Below, in pieces: positions 24,501 through 32,100 of a stretch of 64,000 bases of DNA (position 1 is its first letter; every line of letters starts with the position of its first letter). Origin of the DNA: Capitulum mitella (lineage: Eukaryota > Arthropoda > Thecostraca > Pollicipedomorpha > Pollicipedidae); assembly GCA_030062745.1 (NCBI GenBank), contig CP099846.1, positions 19,315,621 through 19,379,620 of the forward strand, written 5' to 3'. Made by a program: the position numbers and the translations under genes. The notes beneath the pieces are model-generated. The model did no database searches and had not been told where the DNA came from. It was given only the letters and a program-made list of their open reading frames with translations.

Positions 24501-27500
24501 CACTTCTGCATGGGGCTTGGTGAAGTTTCCTCACAGCAGCTGAAAAAAGGGGGCAAGTTTCCTTTTTTGAAGGGGTGGTGAGAGAAGCTGCCCCCCCCCC
24601 CCTGTATAGAATTGTTTTACGTGTCCTGCTGTACAACTTGTTGGAATTAACAGTTTGCAAAAAAGGGGAATATTTTGCTTCAGTAGCGTTGTGTTTCTGA
24701 ATGATGCAGCCAATGTGCGAGCACCAATATGTCTACCCATACCGCCAGCAACATGTCAATATCTGGCGAAACTCAGTTTCTCCGAAAATGTCTGTTTCTC
24801 CAAAAATGTATGAGAGTCAGTTACCACTGTTATGGATTGTCAGCTCGCATACGCCGGAAACTGTGTGAATTTTTAGCGGGAAATGCCCCCCATTACCCGC
24901 TTAGCATCAGTCTTTCGGGTAACGAGAGGGAGAGACGTGAGAGGTCTGCTACTAAAATGACGCTCTGGCCTCTGGCTGTGTTCCGGCAGGGTATGCTGTG
25001 CCGCATGGCTTGTGCGCCGCGGTACAGTATACCAAGAAGGCTCAGATTAACAATGGTAGAAGAGCAGGAAAAAACTGACAGGAAGTAGGTGCAGCAAAGG
25101 CAGAGAGCAAGACCCTTTCAGCATAGAAAAGAAACCCAGGCTGGTTTAGAGTGAGTGTTAAGCTACAACTTGAGCATATCCGTCAGGAGTCGCTACGTTC
25201 GCGCTCAACCACCCGTACATCGTACAAAGGCGAGATCTCCTTTTCGACGCTCTCCGTACCAATTGTCGAGTGCATCTCTATGGCATTTCCGGGTTCTGCA
25301 CAAAGCATCGGTGGGCTGGCATCTGCCTTTAGATTCTTTCGTGTGGCAAAGCACCATCCGAAGGTCTCGTGCACCCGAAGAAGGAGCAACAAATGCAAAC
25401 GTCTAGTGATGTCAAAGCCTGTGAAAGCCGCATTCTTAAGATATATCTCGTTCCATTCTGATTAAGTCGTATGAACACATCTGAATAGATTTACGGCGGA
25501 AAGTTGGTCTAGAAGGGGTAGCTAGTTATGTGCTCGATATTTTTTCCAGGAACAATCTTCCAAGGAGATCGCAGAGTTCAAAAGGGACGACAGGAAAGAA
25601 ATCGTGTCAGGACCAACAGAGGTTCTCGCGATAAAAGGTAGAAATGACTCTAGGTAGAAATGACTCCTTTAACGTTATATGGGTTTGGGTTTCAAGGTCC
25701 TCTTGATAGCTGTGGCATGCTCTAGCCTGCTGTGCCTTTAACTTAAATGTCATTTCCTGAGTGGTAGCAACACGTAAAAAACTTCGAATACGACATTTCT
25801 TCCCTCTCTTTGATTTAAATCAATCCGATCCATCTACGAGTCCACGACTTTCTATCAAGATGTTACGTTTCCATGACTTAAAAGTTTTTATCATCCATAG
25901 CGCGGTACTTACTTGATGCATGTCACGACAAACCGTGCCCTTCATGCAGGGGCGCCGATTTCTGTAAATGATTGAGGGGGCCGAGCCGAGGGCCCGACAA
26001 CCTGAACTTCCCCCAAACGTGGGTTTTTCAATGGATTTAGCCCACTTTAATTTGACCAAAGGAAATTCATGCTTTTTTCTGTTACGAATAGATTTAGCCC
26101 ACATCAGTCTGACCAGCGGAAATTTGCAAGCTTTTTTGTTACTGTTCATCGAATAAAAAATTGCATTTATCCCCATGTATATAGGTATACATAGATAGAA
26201 GATAAAAGCACAGATAGATACATCTCCTAAGACTTTTCTTTTCCTCCTATCTCTTATCCATTGCGGCCGTTCTTTTCGTTATTATTACCTATTTACCTTT
26301 AAAACGGCCGGAAAATATTAAGTGGGCCCAAACAACATTGAGTGGGCCCAAATGAACATTAGGTGGGTCAGGGCCCTGTCAAAAGAACATAAATCGACAC
26401 CTCTACTTCATCGTTTGATGGGTTTGATGAATCTTTAATGGAGGTTCTAGCCCGATGCAGAGCAAAACTTTTAAGAAGTAGAAGCTTTGTTGCATCTTCA
26501 AATGTAACAAACCGTTACACTTACAAACGTTGCAAACTTTTCCTTCTTTCGAGCTTTTTAAAATCCTTTTAAAGATGTTTTCGTTCTTTAGGATAACGAA
26601 CATATCTCTTTAGTGTTACAAATCGCACCAGCCTAGTCATCTGCTACCTTTCCTCAACCTCCATAGTGATGTGTGATCAATTACCTGTCGCCGAACCGTG
26701 TTCACGCGTCGCCTGGACGAAGCGCAGCGAGGCCCGCATGCCTCATTGCGACCAACTGCATCTGCCCAGAACCCAATTTTCAACTCAGAATGTCTGTTCT
26801 GTACAGCTCTGCCGCCGCCTGGAACGGCCTGCGCCGGACTGTCGGCTGCAGCGCGCTCGGCTCGGTTACGGACCGGCTTCGCAATCATTTGTAACTGTAT
26901 ACTGCGTCACACCAACGTACAGTAAAGTGTATCTCTCCAGATATTTCAGAACCTGCGCAAAGCCTTCAGAGCCGGGAAAGGTGCAGGTGGGCGCACGTTC
27001 GCCGTCAGTGTCGCGAAGCGCCGTCTGGTACTCCTAAGCCTCGATGGCTGCATGCCTGTTTCGCGTCTCCACGTCTGTGATATTGCACCGTCAGTTGCGC
27101 AGTTCAGACTCTCACACTGCTCCAGCGGTCCTCCGTCGCGGTCCCAGTGACGTGCCGTATCAGTTTCCCGTCGTCGTCTCTGACAGTGCTCTATCAGCCA
27201 CCCGTCTCGGTCTCTGTGACAGTGCTCCATCAGCCATCCATCCCCATACCTGTGATGGCCTCCATCATTTACCCGCCCGCCGTCTGTGTGACAGTGCCCC
27301 ATCAGTCATACCGCCCCATCTGTGCGACAGTGTTCAGTCAGTTGCTCTTCGAGGTCCCTGTGACGGTGCTCCAGCAGTTACCCTCCGCGGTCCCTGTGAT
27401 GGTGCTTCGTCGTTACTCTCCGCGGTTCCTGTGGCGGTGCTCCATCAATTACCCCCCGCAGTACCTGAGACGGCACTCCCTCAGTCACTCCTCGCCCACC

Positions 27501-29138
27501 CTGTGACGGTGCTCGCCGCCCCCAGCCGGACACGGCTAACCCGGCCGCTCAGTTGCGGCGCAGTTCGGACCGCCATGTATTATGCATGTCGGCGCCGAGC
27601 CGGCCGGCGGCGGCGGCTCCGACTATGGCCGCCGGAGACCAGAGTTACCGGCTTCCGGCGGCGACCCAGGCCCGGCAGGCGTCCGCGCCTGCGCCGGCGG
27701 CGGCGGACGCCGCAACTTTTCGCCTCGCCACGCTCTGATGGCCTCGCAAGACCGCAAAACAGAGCTAGCGCCGCCGGGCACGCGACGGCGATCGAAAGCT
27801 CTCAGGGCTGGGGAGGGAGCAGCGGGTTCGCTGGTTACGGCAAGGCCAACGCGGTTCGAGGACAGAAGCGAGCCGACTGCCATGGGCCAGTGGAATATGA
27901 TCGCCTCCATATGTGGACTTCAAGGTAACTTGGTAACTTGGAATATGGAGTTCTAGGTGCAGGCCGGCGAGACGAAGGCATTGCTCAAGGTTTTTGGTCT
28001 TGGTGAGCAGGGTTCGAGAACCTTCCAAACTTTTCTCCTGGTGCCGGCCTTTGGATGAACGTCGACCGCACGGCTCAACTCGAAAGGACTGGGGTCGCTT
28101 AAAATTTATAGTCGCTGCGCTCTCAGCCTAGGCCGCCTCCCGAAACGTGACCAACTTCTGATAGACTTTTCATCCGCCACCGAGTGCATTTCATTTGGCC
28201 GGCCGGGCAGGCGGCCGCGGCAGACAGGTGAGCCCCGAATCAATCGGGCAGCCGACCGGGCTGGCTCCATCGACCCACCTTTGGAGAGCGGGCTGCCGGC
28301 CGCCGACGGCGAGCGCTGATTGGCCGGCGTGCCAGGGCTGGCGGCGCCGCGATTGGTCGGCGCCGCGCCGGGCGTGGCCGGCGAGCCGGGCGGCGCGTAG
28401 CGCAGGGACGCAGGCGAGGCGGCGTCGGGCGTGGGCGGCCCGGCGGCCGCCGCCTCGCCGCCGGCCGCCGGCGACTTGGCGCCGGGCCCCCCGTCGCCGC
28501 CGCCGGCGTCGGGAGCCGGCTCGGCCGGCCGGGCCGACGGCGGCTCTGCCGCGGCCGCCTGCGCCGGCGAGCCGCCGCTGGTGCGGCCGAGGTCGGGGCT
28601 GGCGGCGGCGCCGTCCGCGGCCGCGGCCCGCTCGCCGCGACTGGGGCGCGGCCGGTCCGGCGCCGGCGGCGCGCCGCGCTCGCAGTGGCGCGCCATCGAC
28701 TGGATGGAGGCGCACTCGGTCTCGATTTTGAGCAGGTCGTCGAGCGGGTTGTAGAGCAGGCCGGCGGACGGTGCGGGCCGCTCCTCGGTTCCGGCCGGCT
28801 CCGGCGCCGGCCCCGGCGGCGGCTCGTCGTCCTCGGTGGCCGGGCTGACCACGTGCACCACGTCGCCGTCGCCGTGGCGCGGCTCCAGCACGGTGAGCGT
28901 GCGCGGCTCCGGCCAGCCGGGCTCGCCGGCGGCCGGCCGCGCCGCTGCCGTCGCCGCCGCCCCGGCCGGCGCCGGCTCCGAGGGTCGAACCAGCGGTGGC
29001 GACGCTGCCCGCACGCCGGCCGCCTCATCAGGCCGCGGCCGTTCGGAGCGCTTCCTCTTCCTGGGCGCCGGCTCGCCCTCCTCGGAGCGGATCCGCTTCA
29101 GGTGGCGGTTCTCGGCCCGGTTCGTCATCGTGACGCTC
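11568..29138 (-). CDS. MYT1/MYT1L/ST18-family C2HC zinc-finger transcription factor (gene span)
   Basis: Sixteen exons, from high to low coordinate: 28279-29138, 21136-21208, 20318-20358, 19818-19905, 19318-19419, 18144-18800, 17429-17858, 16875-16990, 15940 (or 15973)-16069, 15227-15653, 14680-14902, 14156-14275, 13471-13602, 13006-13229, 12137-12261 and 11568-11834. All junctions are GT-AG and phase-compatible, giving about 1,330 residues if ATG 29128 starts the protein. There are four C2HC fingers of the CPTPGC.G.GH......HRS.SGCP type: two near residues 288-356 and two near 1061-1129. Vertebrate MYT1 proteins bind AAGTT-type sites and repress non-neuronal genes in new neurons. Finger order and C-terminus match MYT1L fingers 2-5; fingers 1 and 6 and the coiled coil are missing. 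A nuclear neurogenic factor is inferred from the family. Confidence 0.9.
12137..12261 (-). CDS. MYT1-like penultimate exon
   Basis: The acceptor is gttgattttgcag and the donor is AACCGG|GTAGGC. It encodes [20 protein letters not shown] followed by a Ser/Thr-rich stretch ending SQIKDNR. No domain. It is needed to connect the phase-1 donor at 13006 with the phase-0 acceptor at 11834, which is the main support for it besides the splice sites. Confidence 0.75.
12681..12972. mobile_element. Inverted-repeat MITE-like element, family 2, copy 1
   Basis: The ends are CGTTTCTTTTCAAAAG and, inverted, CTTTTGAAAAAAACG. The interior is AT-rich and noncoding and shares order and sequence with 52419-52632 (CCATTTCCTT, GTGCCCAAAT-like, then GCAGACTGGAATGTA versus GTAGACTAGAATGTA). 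A second right-end-like motif (AGCACCTTTTGAAA) occurs inside near 12883. It lies in an intron of the MYT1-like gene. No target-site duplication is clear. Confidence 0.5.
13006..13229 (-). CDS. MYT1-like exon: end of finger D
   Basis: The acceptor is cctgtgcctacag and the donor is TCGGCCG|GTGAGT (phase 1). It begins [20 protein letters not shown]; the Ser-Ala-Ser-Gly-Cys order, not Ser-Leu-Ser, is specific to finger 5 in vertebrates. A Ser/Met/Gly/Tyr-rich tail follows ([20 protein letters not shown]). Finger 6, which follows in vertebrates, is absent. Confidence 0.9.
13471..13602 (-). CDS. MYT1-like exon: end of finger C, start of finger D
   Basis: The acceptor is cttcgccgacag and the donor is CGCAG|GTCAGT. 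It completes finger C with [17 protein letters not shown], then starts finger D with [20 protein letters not shown] and HR. CPVPGC instead of CPTPGC is the signature of vertebrate MYT1L finger 5. The linker between the fingers is about 19 residues and rich in basic residues. Confidence 0.93.
14156..14275 (-). CDS. MYT1-like exon: first half of finger C
   Basis: The acceptor is gtttctcgacag and the donor is CGCAG|GTCAGT. A basic leader, [19 protein letters not shown], is followed by [20 protein letters not shown]. This matches vertebrate MYT1L finger 4 ([20 protein letters not shown]). Phase 2 on both sides. Confidence 0.93.
14680..14902 (-). CDS. MYT1-like exon: Tyr/Ala-rich region
   Basis: The acceptor is ggcgctttcttccag and the donor is GACCT|GTGAGT. 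It encodes a Tyr/Ala-rich stretch ([20 protein letters not shown], then [20 protein letters not shown]) ending GGETLQRDL. No known domain; regularly spaced Tyr with small residues suggests a disordered, phase-separation-prone segment. Starts in phase 1 and ends in phase 2, fitting both neighbours. Confidence 0.85.
15227..15653 (-). CDS. MYT1-like exon with polyGln and polyAla tracts
   Basis: The acceptor is tttctcacag and the donor is AGCC|GTGAGT. It starts [15 protein letters not shown], then runs into about 54 consecutive Gln (mixed CAG and CAA codons) flanked by shorter Gln runs. A spacer, [20 protein letters not shown], follows, then about 17 Ala, and it ends [20 protein letters not shown]. 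Such tracts are typical of disordered transcription-factor regions. Length variation between individuals is likely. The antisense polyCys and polyLeu frames are shadows. Confidence 0.85.
15411..15592 (-). repeat. CAG/CAA triplet array (polyGln coding)
   Basis: On the + strand this is an almost pure run of CTG and TTG triplets, about 60 in all. Interruption by CAA codons is expected to make it more stable than a pure CAG tract. It lies wholly inside a coding exon and keeps the reading frame. Confidence 0.95.
15940..16069 (-). CDS. MYT1-like exon with PVDFS motifs
   Basis: The acceptor is ggactgtgactgcag and completes a Gly codon from the previous exon. It reads [20 protein letters not shown] then [16 protein letters not shown]; the twin PVDFS motifs resemble the LPVDYT segment of the vertebrate MYT1 domain. 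The donor is unclear. Phase 0 is needed, and CCG|GTGGAT (end 15973) and TGC|GTCTCA (end 15940) both fit; the lower end given here is the longer choice. Confidence 0.65.
16070..16640. repeat. Degenerate CAGTCA-type short tandem array
   Basis: A ~570-bp stretch of variants of CAGTCACAGT, CAGTCAT, GTCGCAGT and similar, with a base period near 5-10 bp and heavy drift. It fills most of the MYT1-like intron between exons 15940-16069 and 16875-16990 and runs right up to the 3' splice site at 16070. On the gene strand it reads as TGACTG/CTGTGACTG variants. Confidence 0.75.
16875..16990 (-). CDS. MYT1-like exon with TLDLTV motif
   Basis: The acceptor is ctctgtgtccag and the donor is CTCGG|GTGAGT. It encodes [18 protein letters not shown], then [20 protein letters not shown]. 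The (T)LDL(T/S) motif parallels the GTLDLSMNK segment of the vertebrate MYT1 central domain. The acceptor sits inside a ~55-bp tandem repeat that covers the adjoining intron. Confidence 0.78.
16991..17183. repeat. ~55-bp tandem repeat, about 3.4 copies
   Basis: The units start near 16992, 17046, 17101 and 17156 (partial), each opening TGGACA or TAGACA and containing GGTCAG and GGCAGG.CCAGTC variants. The array begins at the 3' splice site of the 16875-16990 exon, so each unit carries an acceptor-like sequence (gtgtccag or variants) on the - strand. Confidence 0.75.
17429..17858 (-). CDS. MYT1-like exon: Ser/Thr/Met/Tyr-rich region
   Basis: The acceptor is gtgtctggcag and the donor is GCTCAG|GTGAGT, ending in phase 0 (143 codons plus one base). 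It begins [20 protein letters not shown] and carries Met/Ser/Thr/Tyr-rich segments such as [20 protein letters not shown]. No domain is recognised; it is probably disordered. Downstream of the donor the same frame would read on into intron. Confidence 0.8.
18144..18800 (-). CDS. MYT1-like exon: central Pro/Ala-rich region
   Basis: The donor TCCAG|GTAGGG (phase 2) is good. The start is less certain: an acceptor ending gccag after 18800 fits the phase, and two others lie within 40 bases. The exon holds no zinc finger. It encodes low-complexity Pro/Ala sequence, including a run of seven prolines, acidic patches ([14 protein letters not shown]) and aromatic Tyr-rich segments ([29 protein letters not shown]). 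A regulatory, disordered region is inferred. Confidence 0.75.
19318..19419 (-). CDS. MYT1-like exon: second half of finger B and basic tail
   Basis: The acceptor is ttctttctcag and the donor is GGCAG|GTGAGG. It completes finger B with [13 protein letters not shown] and continues into a Gln/Arg-rich tail ([20 protein letters not shown]). The vertebrate sequence SLSGCPIAAA.K follows the same pattern. Phase 2 on both sides. Confidence 0.88.
19818..19905 (-). CDS. MYT1-like exon: first half of finger B
   Basis: The acceptor is ctcctggcag and the donor is CACCG|GTGAGA. It encodes [20 protein letters not shown] then [10 protein letters not shown]. The linker and finger match vertebrate MYT1L finger 3 ([25 protein letters not shown]). 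Fingers A and B are the tandem pair that in vertebrates forms the central DNA-binding unit. Confidence 0.92.
20318..20358 (-). CDS. MYT1-like micro-exon: second half of finger A
   Basis: A 41-nt exon with acceptor ctttcaagcag and donor GAAA|GTAAGT. It supplies [14 protein letters not shown], including the last zinc-binding Cys of finger A. The vertebrate counterpart reads SLSGCPHKDRVPPE. The small size makes it easy for automated annotation to miss. It starts in phase 2 and ends in phase 1. Confidence 0.9.
21136..21208 (-). CDS. MYT1-like exon: first half of finger A
   Basis: The acceptor is gtcttttcag and the donor is AGAAG|GTAAGG. It encodes [20 protein letters not shown] followed by HHR, matching vertebrate MYT1L finger 2 ([20 protein letters not shown]). 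It holds both first cysteines and the histidines; the last Cys is in the next exon. It starts in phase 1, which fits the donor of the 28279-29138 exon, and ends in phase 2. Confidence 0.92.
23353..23446. repeat. Purine simple repeat (GAGA/GACAGACA)
   Basis: GAGAGGGAGA-type sequence with an internal GACAGACAGACAGACA run; about 94 bp with almost no pyrimidines other than C and T in the GACA part. Overlapping open frames are low-complexity artefacts. Confidence 0.9.
25947..26405 (+). mobile_element. hAT-like MITE, copy A
   Basis: 459 bp. The left end CAGGGGCGCCGATTT is matched by the inverted right end TAGAGGTGTCGATTT. Flanking bases ccttcatg and cttcatcg look like a drifted 8-bp target-site duplication. 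TIRs beginning CAGGGGC and 8-bp duplications are hAT features. The interior is noncoding, with a repeated GATTTAGCCCAC...TTTGACCA...GGAAAT segment. Two relatives lie at 39535-39984 and 53030-53691. Confidence 0.75.
26673..26894 (+). mobile_element. LINE reverse-transcriptase 3'-end fragment
   Basis: The frame ends in [20 protein letters not shown] followed by a segment closing with RLRNHL. This resembles the last part of arthropod non-LTR retrotransposon ORF2 proteins (F..SA...WN.LP...R....F...LK.HL). Only the end is present, without RT catalytic motifs, so it is a 5'-truncated relic. Confidence 0.5.
27170..27510. repeat. Degenerate 36-bp minisatellite
   Basis: About nine units of the type GTCCCTGTGACGGTGCTCCA plus a CAGTTACCCTCCGCG-like half. 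Six or so neighbouring units keep a 36-bp period, so a + strand frame reads 12-residue repeats such as [12 protein letters not shown]; a one-base slip then breaks it. No splice sites or start support coding. It sits in a MYT1-like intron; degenerate units extend left to about 27070. Confidence 0.75.
28279..29138 (-). CDS. MYT1-like exon: basic N-terminus and disordered region
   Basis: The acceptor is tttttgtcgcag and the donor is TCCAAAG|GTGGGT (phase 1). The ATG at 29128-29126 begins [20 protein letters not shown], followed by RKRKR, a probable nuclear localisation signal. The rest is a very GC-rich Pro/Ala/Gly/Ser-rich disordered stretch with a more conserved-looking island, [20 protein letters not shown], near residues 121-140. 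The frame stays open upstream of the ATG to the acceptor, so an earlier coding exon can join here. Vertebrate paralogs have finger 1 at this end; none is seen. The antisense frames at 28195-28754 are shadows of this exon. Confidence 0.75.
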
Positions 29139-32100
29139 CTGCGACAAAAACGGTGTGGGTCATATGACTGCTGCGCGAAGCCCGAGCTGAGCTAGGACAG
29201 AAGGCTCAGACCTGAGAAACAAATGGAAAGGGTCGTTTAACGGCTTATGGAGATCCGATTCGGACTAGAATCAGAAAATATCATAAACATGTGCAAAGAG
29301 GAAACAAAGCGAGGCCTACATCATCTTTTGGCATCGAGATAAATTTGTGAAAAAAAACAGTTGGTTAGGAAGCGTAACGTGCGTTCAGTACAAAAGGCTC
29401 TGTCGAAGGTTAATTCCTTTCTCAGAATATAAGGTAATGTAATGACGTGCATTACCAGCAAAAATAACAGGAGAATGGCAACAATGGACACGGTGGCTCA
29501 TGGAAGCTCCATGAGACGTGTAACAGTTCATAGGCGGGTGGGGCGACGGCCCCACCAACTTATCAACGGTTTTGCCAACTTCGGATAACTGCAACACTAA
29601 CCCGATAGTGTTGCATGGAAAGCACTGACCAAAAATGGCCCTGGCTCTAACAACTTTGGAACAGCTCCTACAATGATGCTCCAAGTCCACGCTCGGGCTG
29701 TTTCCATACGTCCTTGAACCGGAGCAGACATCTTGGGTCAAGCTGGCAACATCGAGCCAACTCAGAAACAATCGGAAAAAGTTTGCCGACTTGGGCGAGG
29801 CCTTGACTCATCGACTCCAGAGTTGGTGAATGAAACGACGTAAGACAAGCCGGCACTCCAGGTCACGGCGACTCGCTAAATCATGGGACATCAGGAATCC
29901 TCTTTGCTGCGTCAAAGAAAAAAGTTTTGCACCGGCGACGATAGTTGGACGATTACAAACGTACGTTTGGATGGAACAGGATTTGCTTTAGAAGAACGAC
30001 ATTTGGAGGATATGACTATTGATCACGTCAGATTGGCAAACGTGTCGTCAAGCCCATAAGTGTAATCGTGTTCTTGAGGCAACAAAAAGAAAAGCTTTTA
30101 ATGTGTTGAGGCTCATTACGTTCACCATATAGTTTTCAAAAATAAGCCATCTGATGTACATCTCATGAACGGAGCAATGTTGAAGGGGGTAATAACTCCT
30201 GCGTCAAGCGTGATTCTGATATTGTCATGTTTGGTGGCATAGTTTTGGAGCACGTGGTACATTTTTATGCGCGAAACATCAGGAATGTATCACTGGCCCG
30301 ACGCCAGTAATCCAAACCAGGACAAATAGTCATCATGTACATTTACTGAAGCAAACGTACAGCAAACGTCGATGATGGCTCCCTACATTTTTACCCCTCC
30401 CCTACATGGAAATCTCGGTGGGTTTCTGACCGCCAGGTGAACAAAACGCACCTCTTCGTAATTGGCCTAAACTAGCAAGGTTGCTTTCAAAAATGCTTTG
30501 ATGGAAGACAGCAACATTTACAGATGATATTTAATAGATCTACATGGCGATGATCATACTCATCTACATCTACATAATGATCATAATAGATTACATAATA
30601 GATCTAACGAAATCTGTAGCTAAGACAAGAAAAGGACAAAGCTTGATACCTCATGAGGCCGTGCCATGCGCCGATTTTTGGCAAATGATCATCAAGTTTT
30701 GTTTTAAGCAGCCTTATTAAACCTTTTCATTCACACACCTGTACAATGTACATCTGCATCTATAACATAGCAAATGCAATCATTTTTACAAAAGCATGTG
30801 AATCACTAGCTGGCATGTAACGTTTTCAGCATCGAGTCTGACAACGTGTCAGGGAATTTGCAGCACACAGCGAAAAAAATGCGTTTTGATTTACGTTGTG
30901 CGTCTTTGCGTCCTTCCAATATACTGAACCCATATCCACAAAAATATCCAGAGGAATCCAGGAGCTTAAAGCAGAATTTCTTAGTTGGACTATTGGTGAC
31001 TGCATAATCACTCCATCATGAAGTCAGCGGTTGCAGATGTTAATTTTTTAAACTTCAAACGACAGTTTCGTCAAACGCCCACAATAACTGTTGTTCCTCC
31101 CTTGCTGAAGATATGCGTTGGGAAAAACGTAATCATTAGAAAACATCGAAATCGGTCGTGATATGGCAGATATTGTATGCTCGTGCGATATAATTCGATG
31201 GCCACTCACTCACACATAATAAACTACTTTTTCTCTGTGTTGAGAAAACGTTGGCTGACCGCCTCATTTCCTGCACTTTTAAAGTAAAGTTGCCCTTCTT
31301 ACTGAAGTTTTAGAATCGATGAAAACAAAACTTCTTACGAGCCCTCTAATTTGCAAAACTTTGATGCTTTGAAAGCCGCTCCAAAACTACACATAGGGTT
31401 CGGAAAGCAAAGTAGTATGTAGTCGATAATTTGTTTGCAATATTATGGCTGTTTTTTTAATGAGCACATACTTTCGTAGCCATTGTTTCAGTACGCGTGA
31501 CAGACAACTGAATGTTACGCTTCACCAGTACTTCGTTCAGGCTGCACTGCATATGCTTCAGCTTTAAGAGAATTACAAGTTACCGCAAAAAGTATACATA
31601 GCCACGTTTAAAATATCGATACTGACAGTGAACCGTACACACATTCATCACATCTAGTCTGTGATGACATTCCAAAATTTCAAGGATTACGAAACTCTCC
31701 CCGTTGAAAAGAAGGCACATGAAAATGTTCAATGAAAATAAAACATGGACGACTGAGGGGAAATTAAGTTGGCAAATCGAAAATGCCAAAAAGCATGAAG
31801 ACAGATTAGCTCCATCCACATTTCCCCCCGTCCGTGCACTTATTTTTTCCGCCAGGATGCTGGATTATTTCCTTAAGCGCCCTTTTCAAAAGTCGTATGA
31901 CACTGACGTTCTGCTTCCGGGCATTCTGTGCAACAGTCATCATTATTACCAGCAATACAGTTTTGGAAATCAGGACGTGCAGATCTCGAGTTTTCTAGAC
32001 CTGTTTCGGTTGGTTCACACAGTGGCTCCGACATCCATTCTCCGTACCCTGAACTGCACAGGCGACTTCCGGGACATATGACGTCAGAGCTCAACTTAGA

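Larger units (their letters stand above)
21209..28278. other. Large MYT1-like intron
   Basis: It lies between the exon coding the N-terminal region and the first finger exon. No further coding exon was recognised. It holds a GC-rich block at about 21980-22440, a purine tract, a hAT-like MITE, a LINE 3'-end fragment and a 36-bp minisatellite, listed separately. An extra exon whose length is a multiple of three cannot be excluded. Confidence 0.5.

Noticed and set aside
28195..28754. Long + strand Arg/Ala/Pro-rich frames
   Set aside because: Antisense of the GC-rich N-terminal MYT1-like exon; all six frames are open for long stretches in such sequence.
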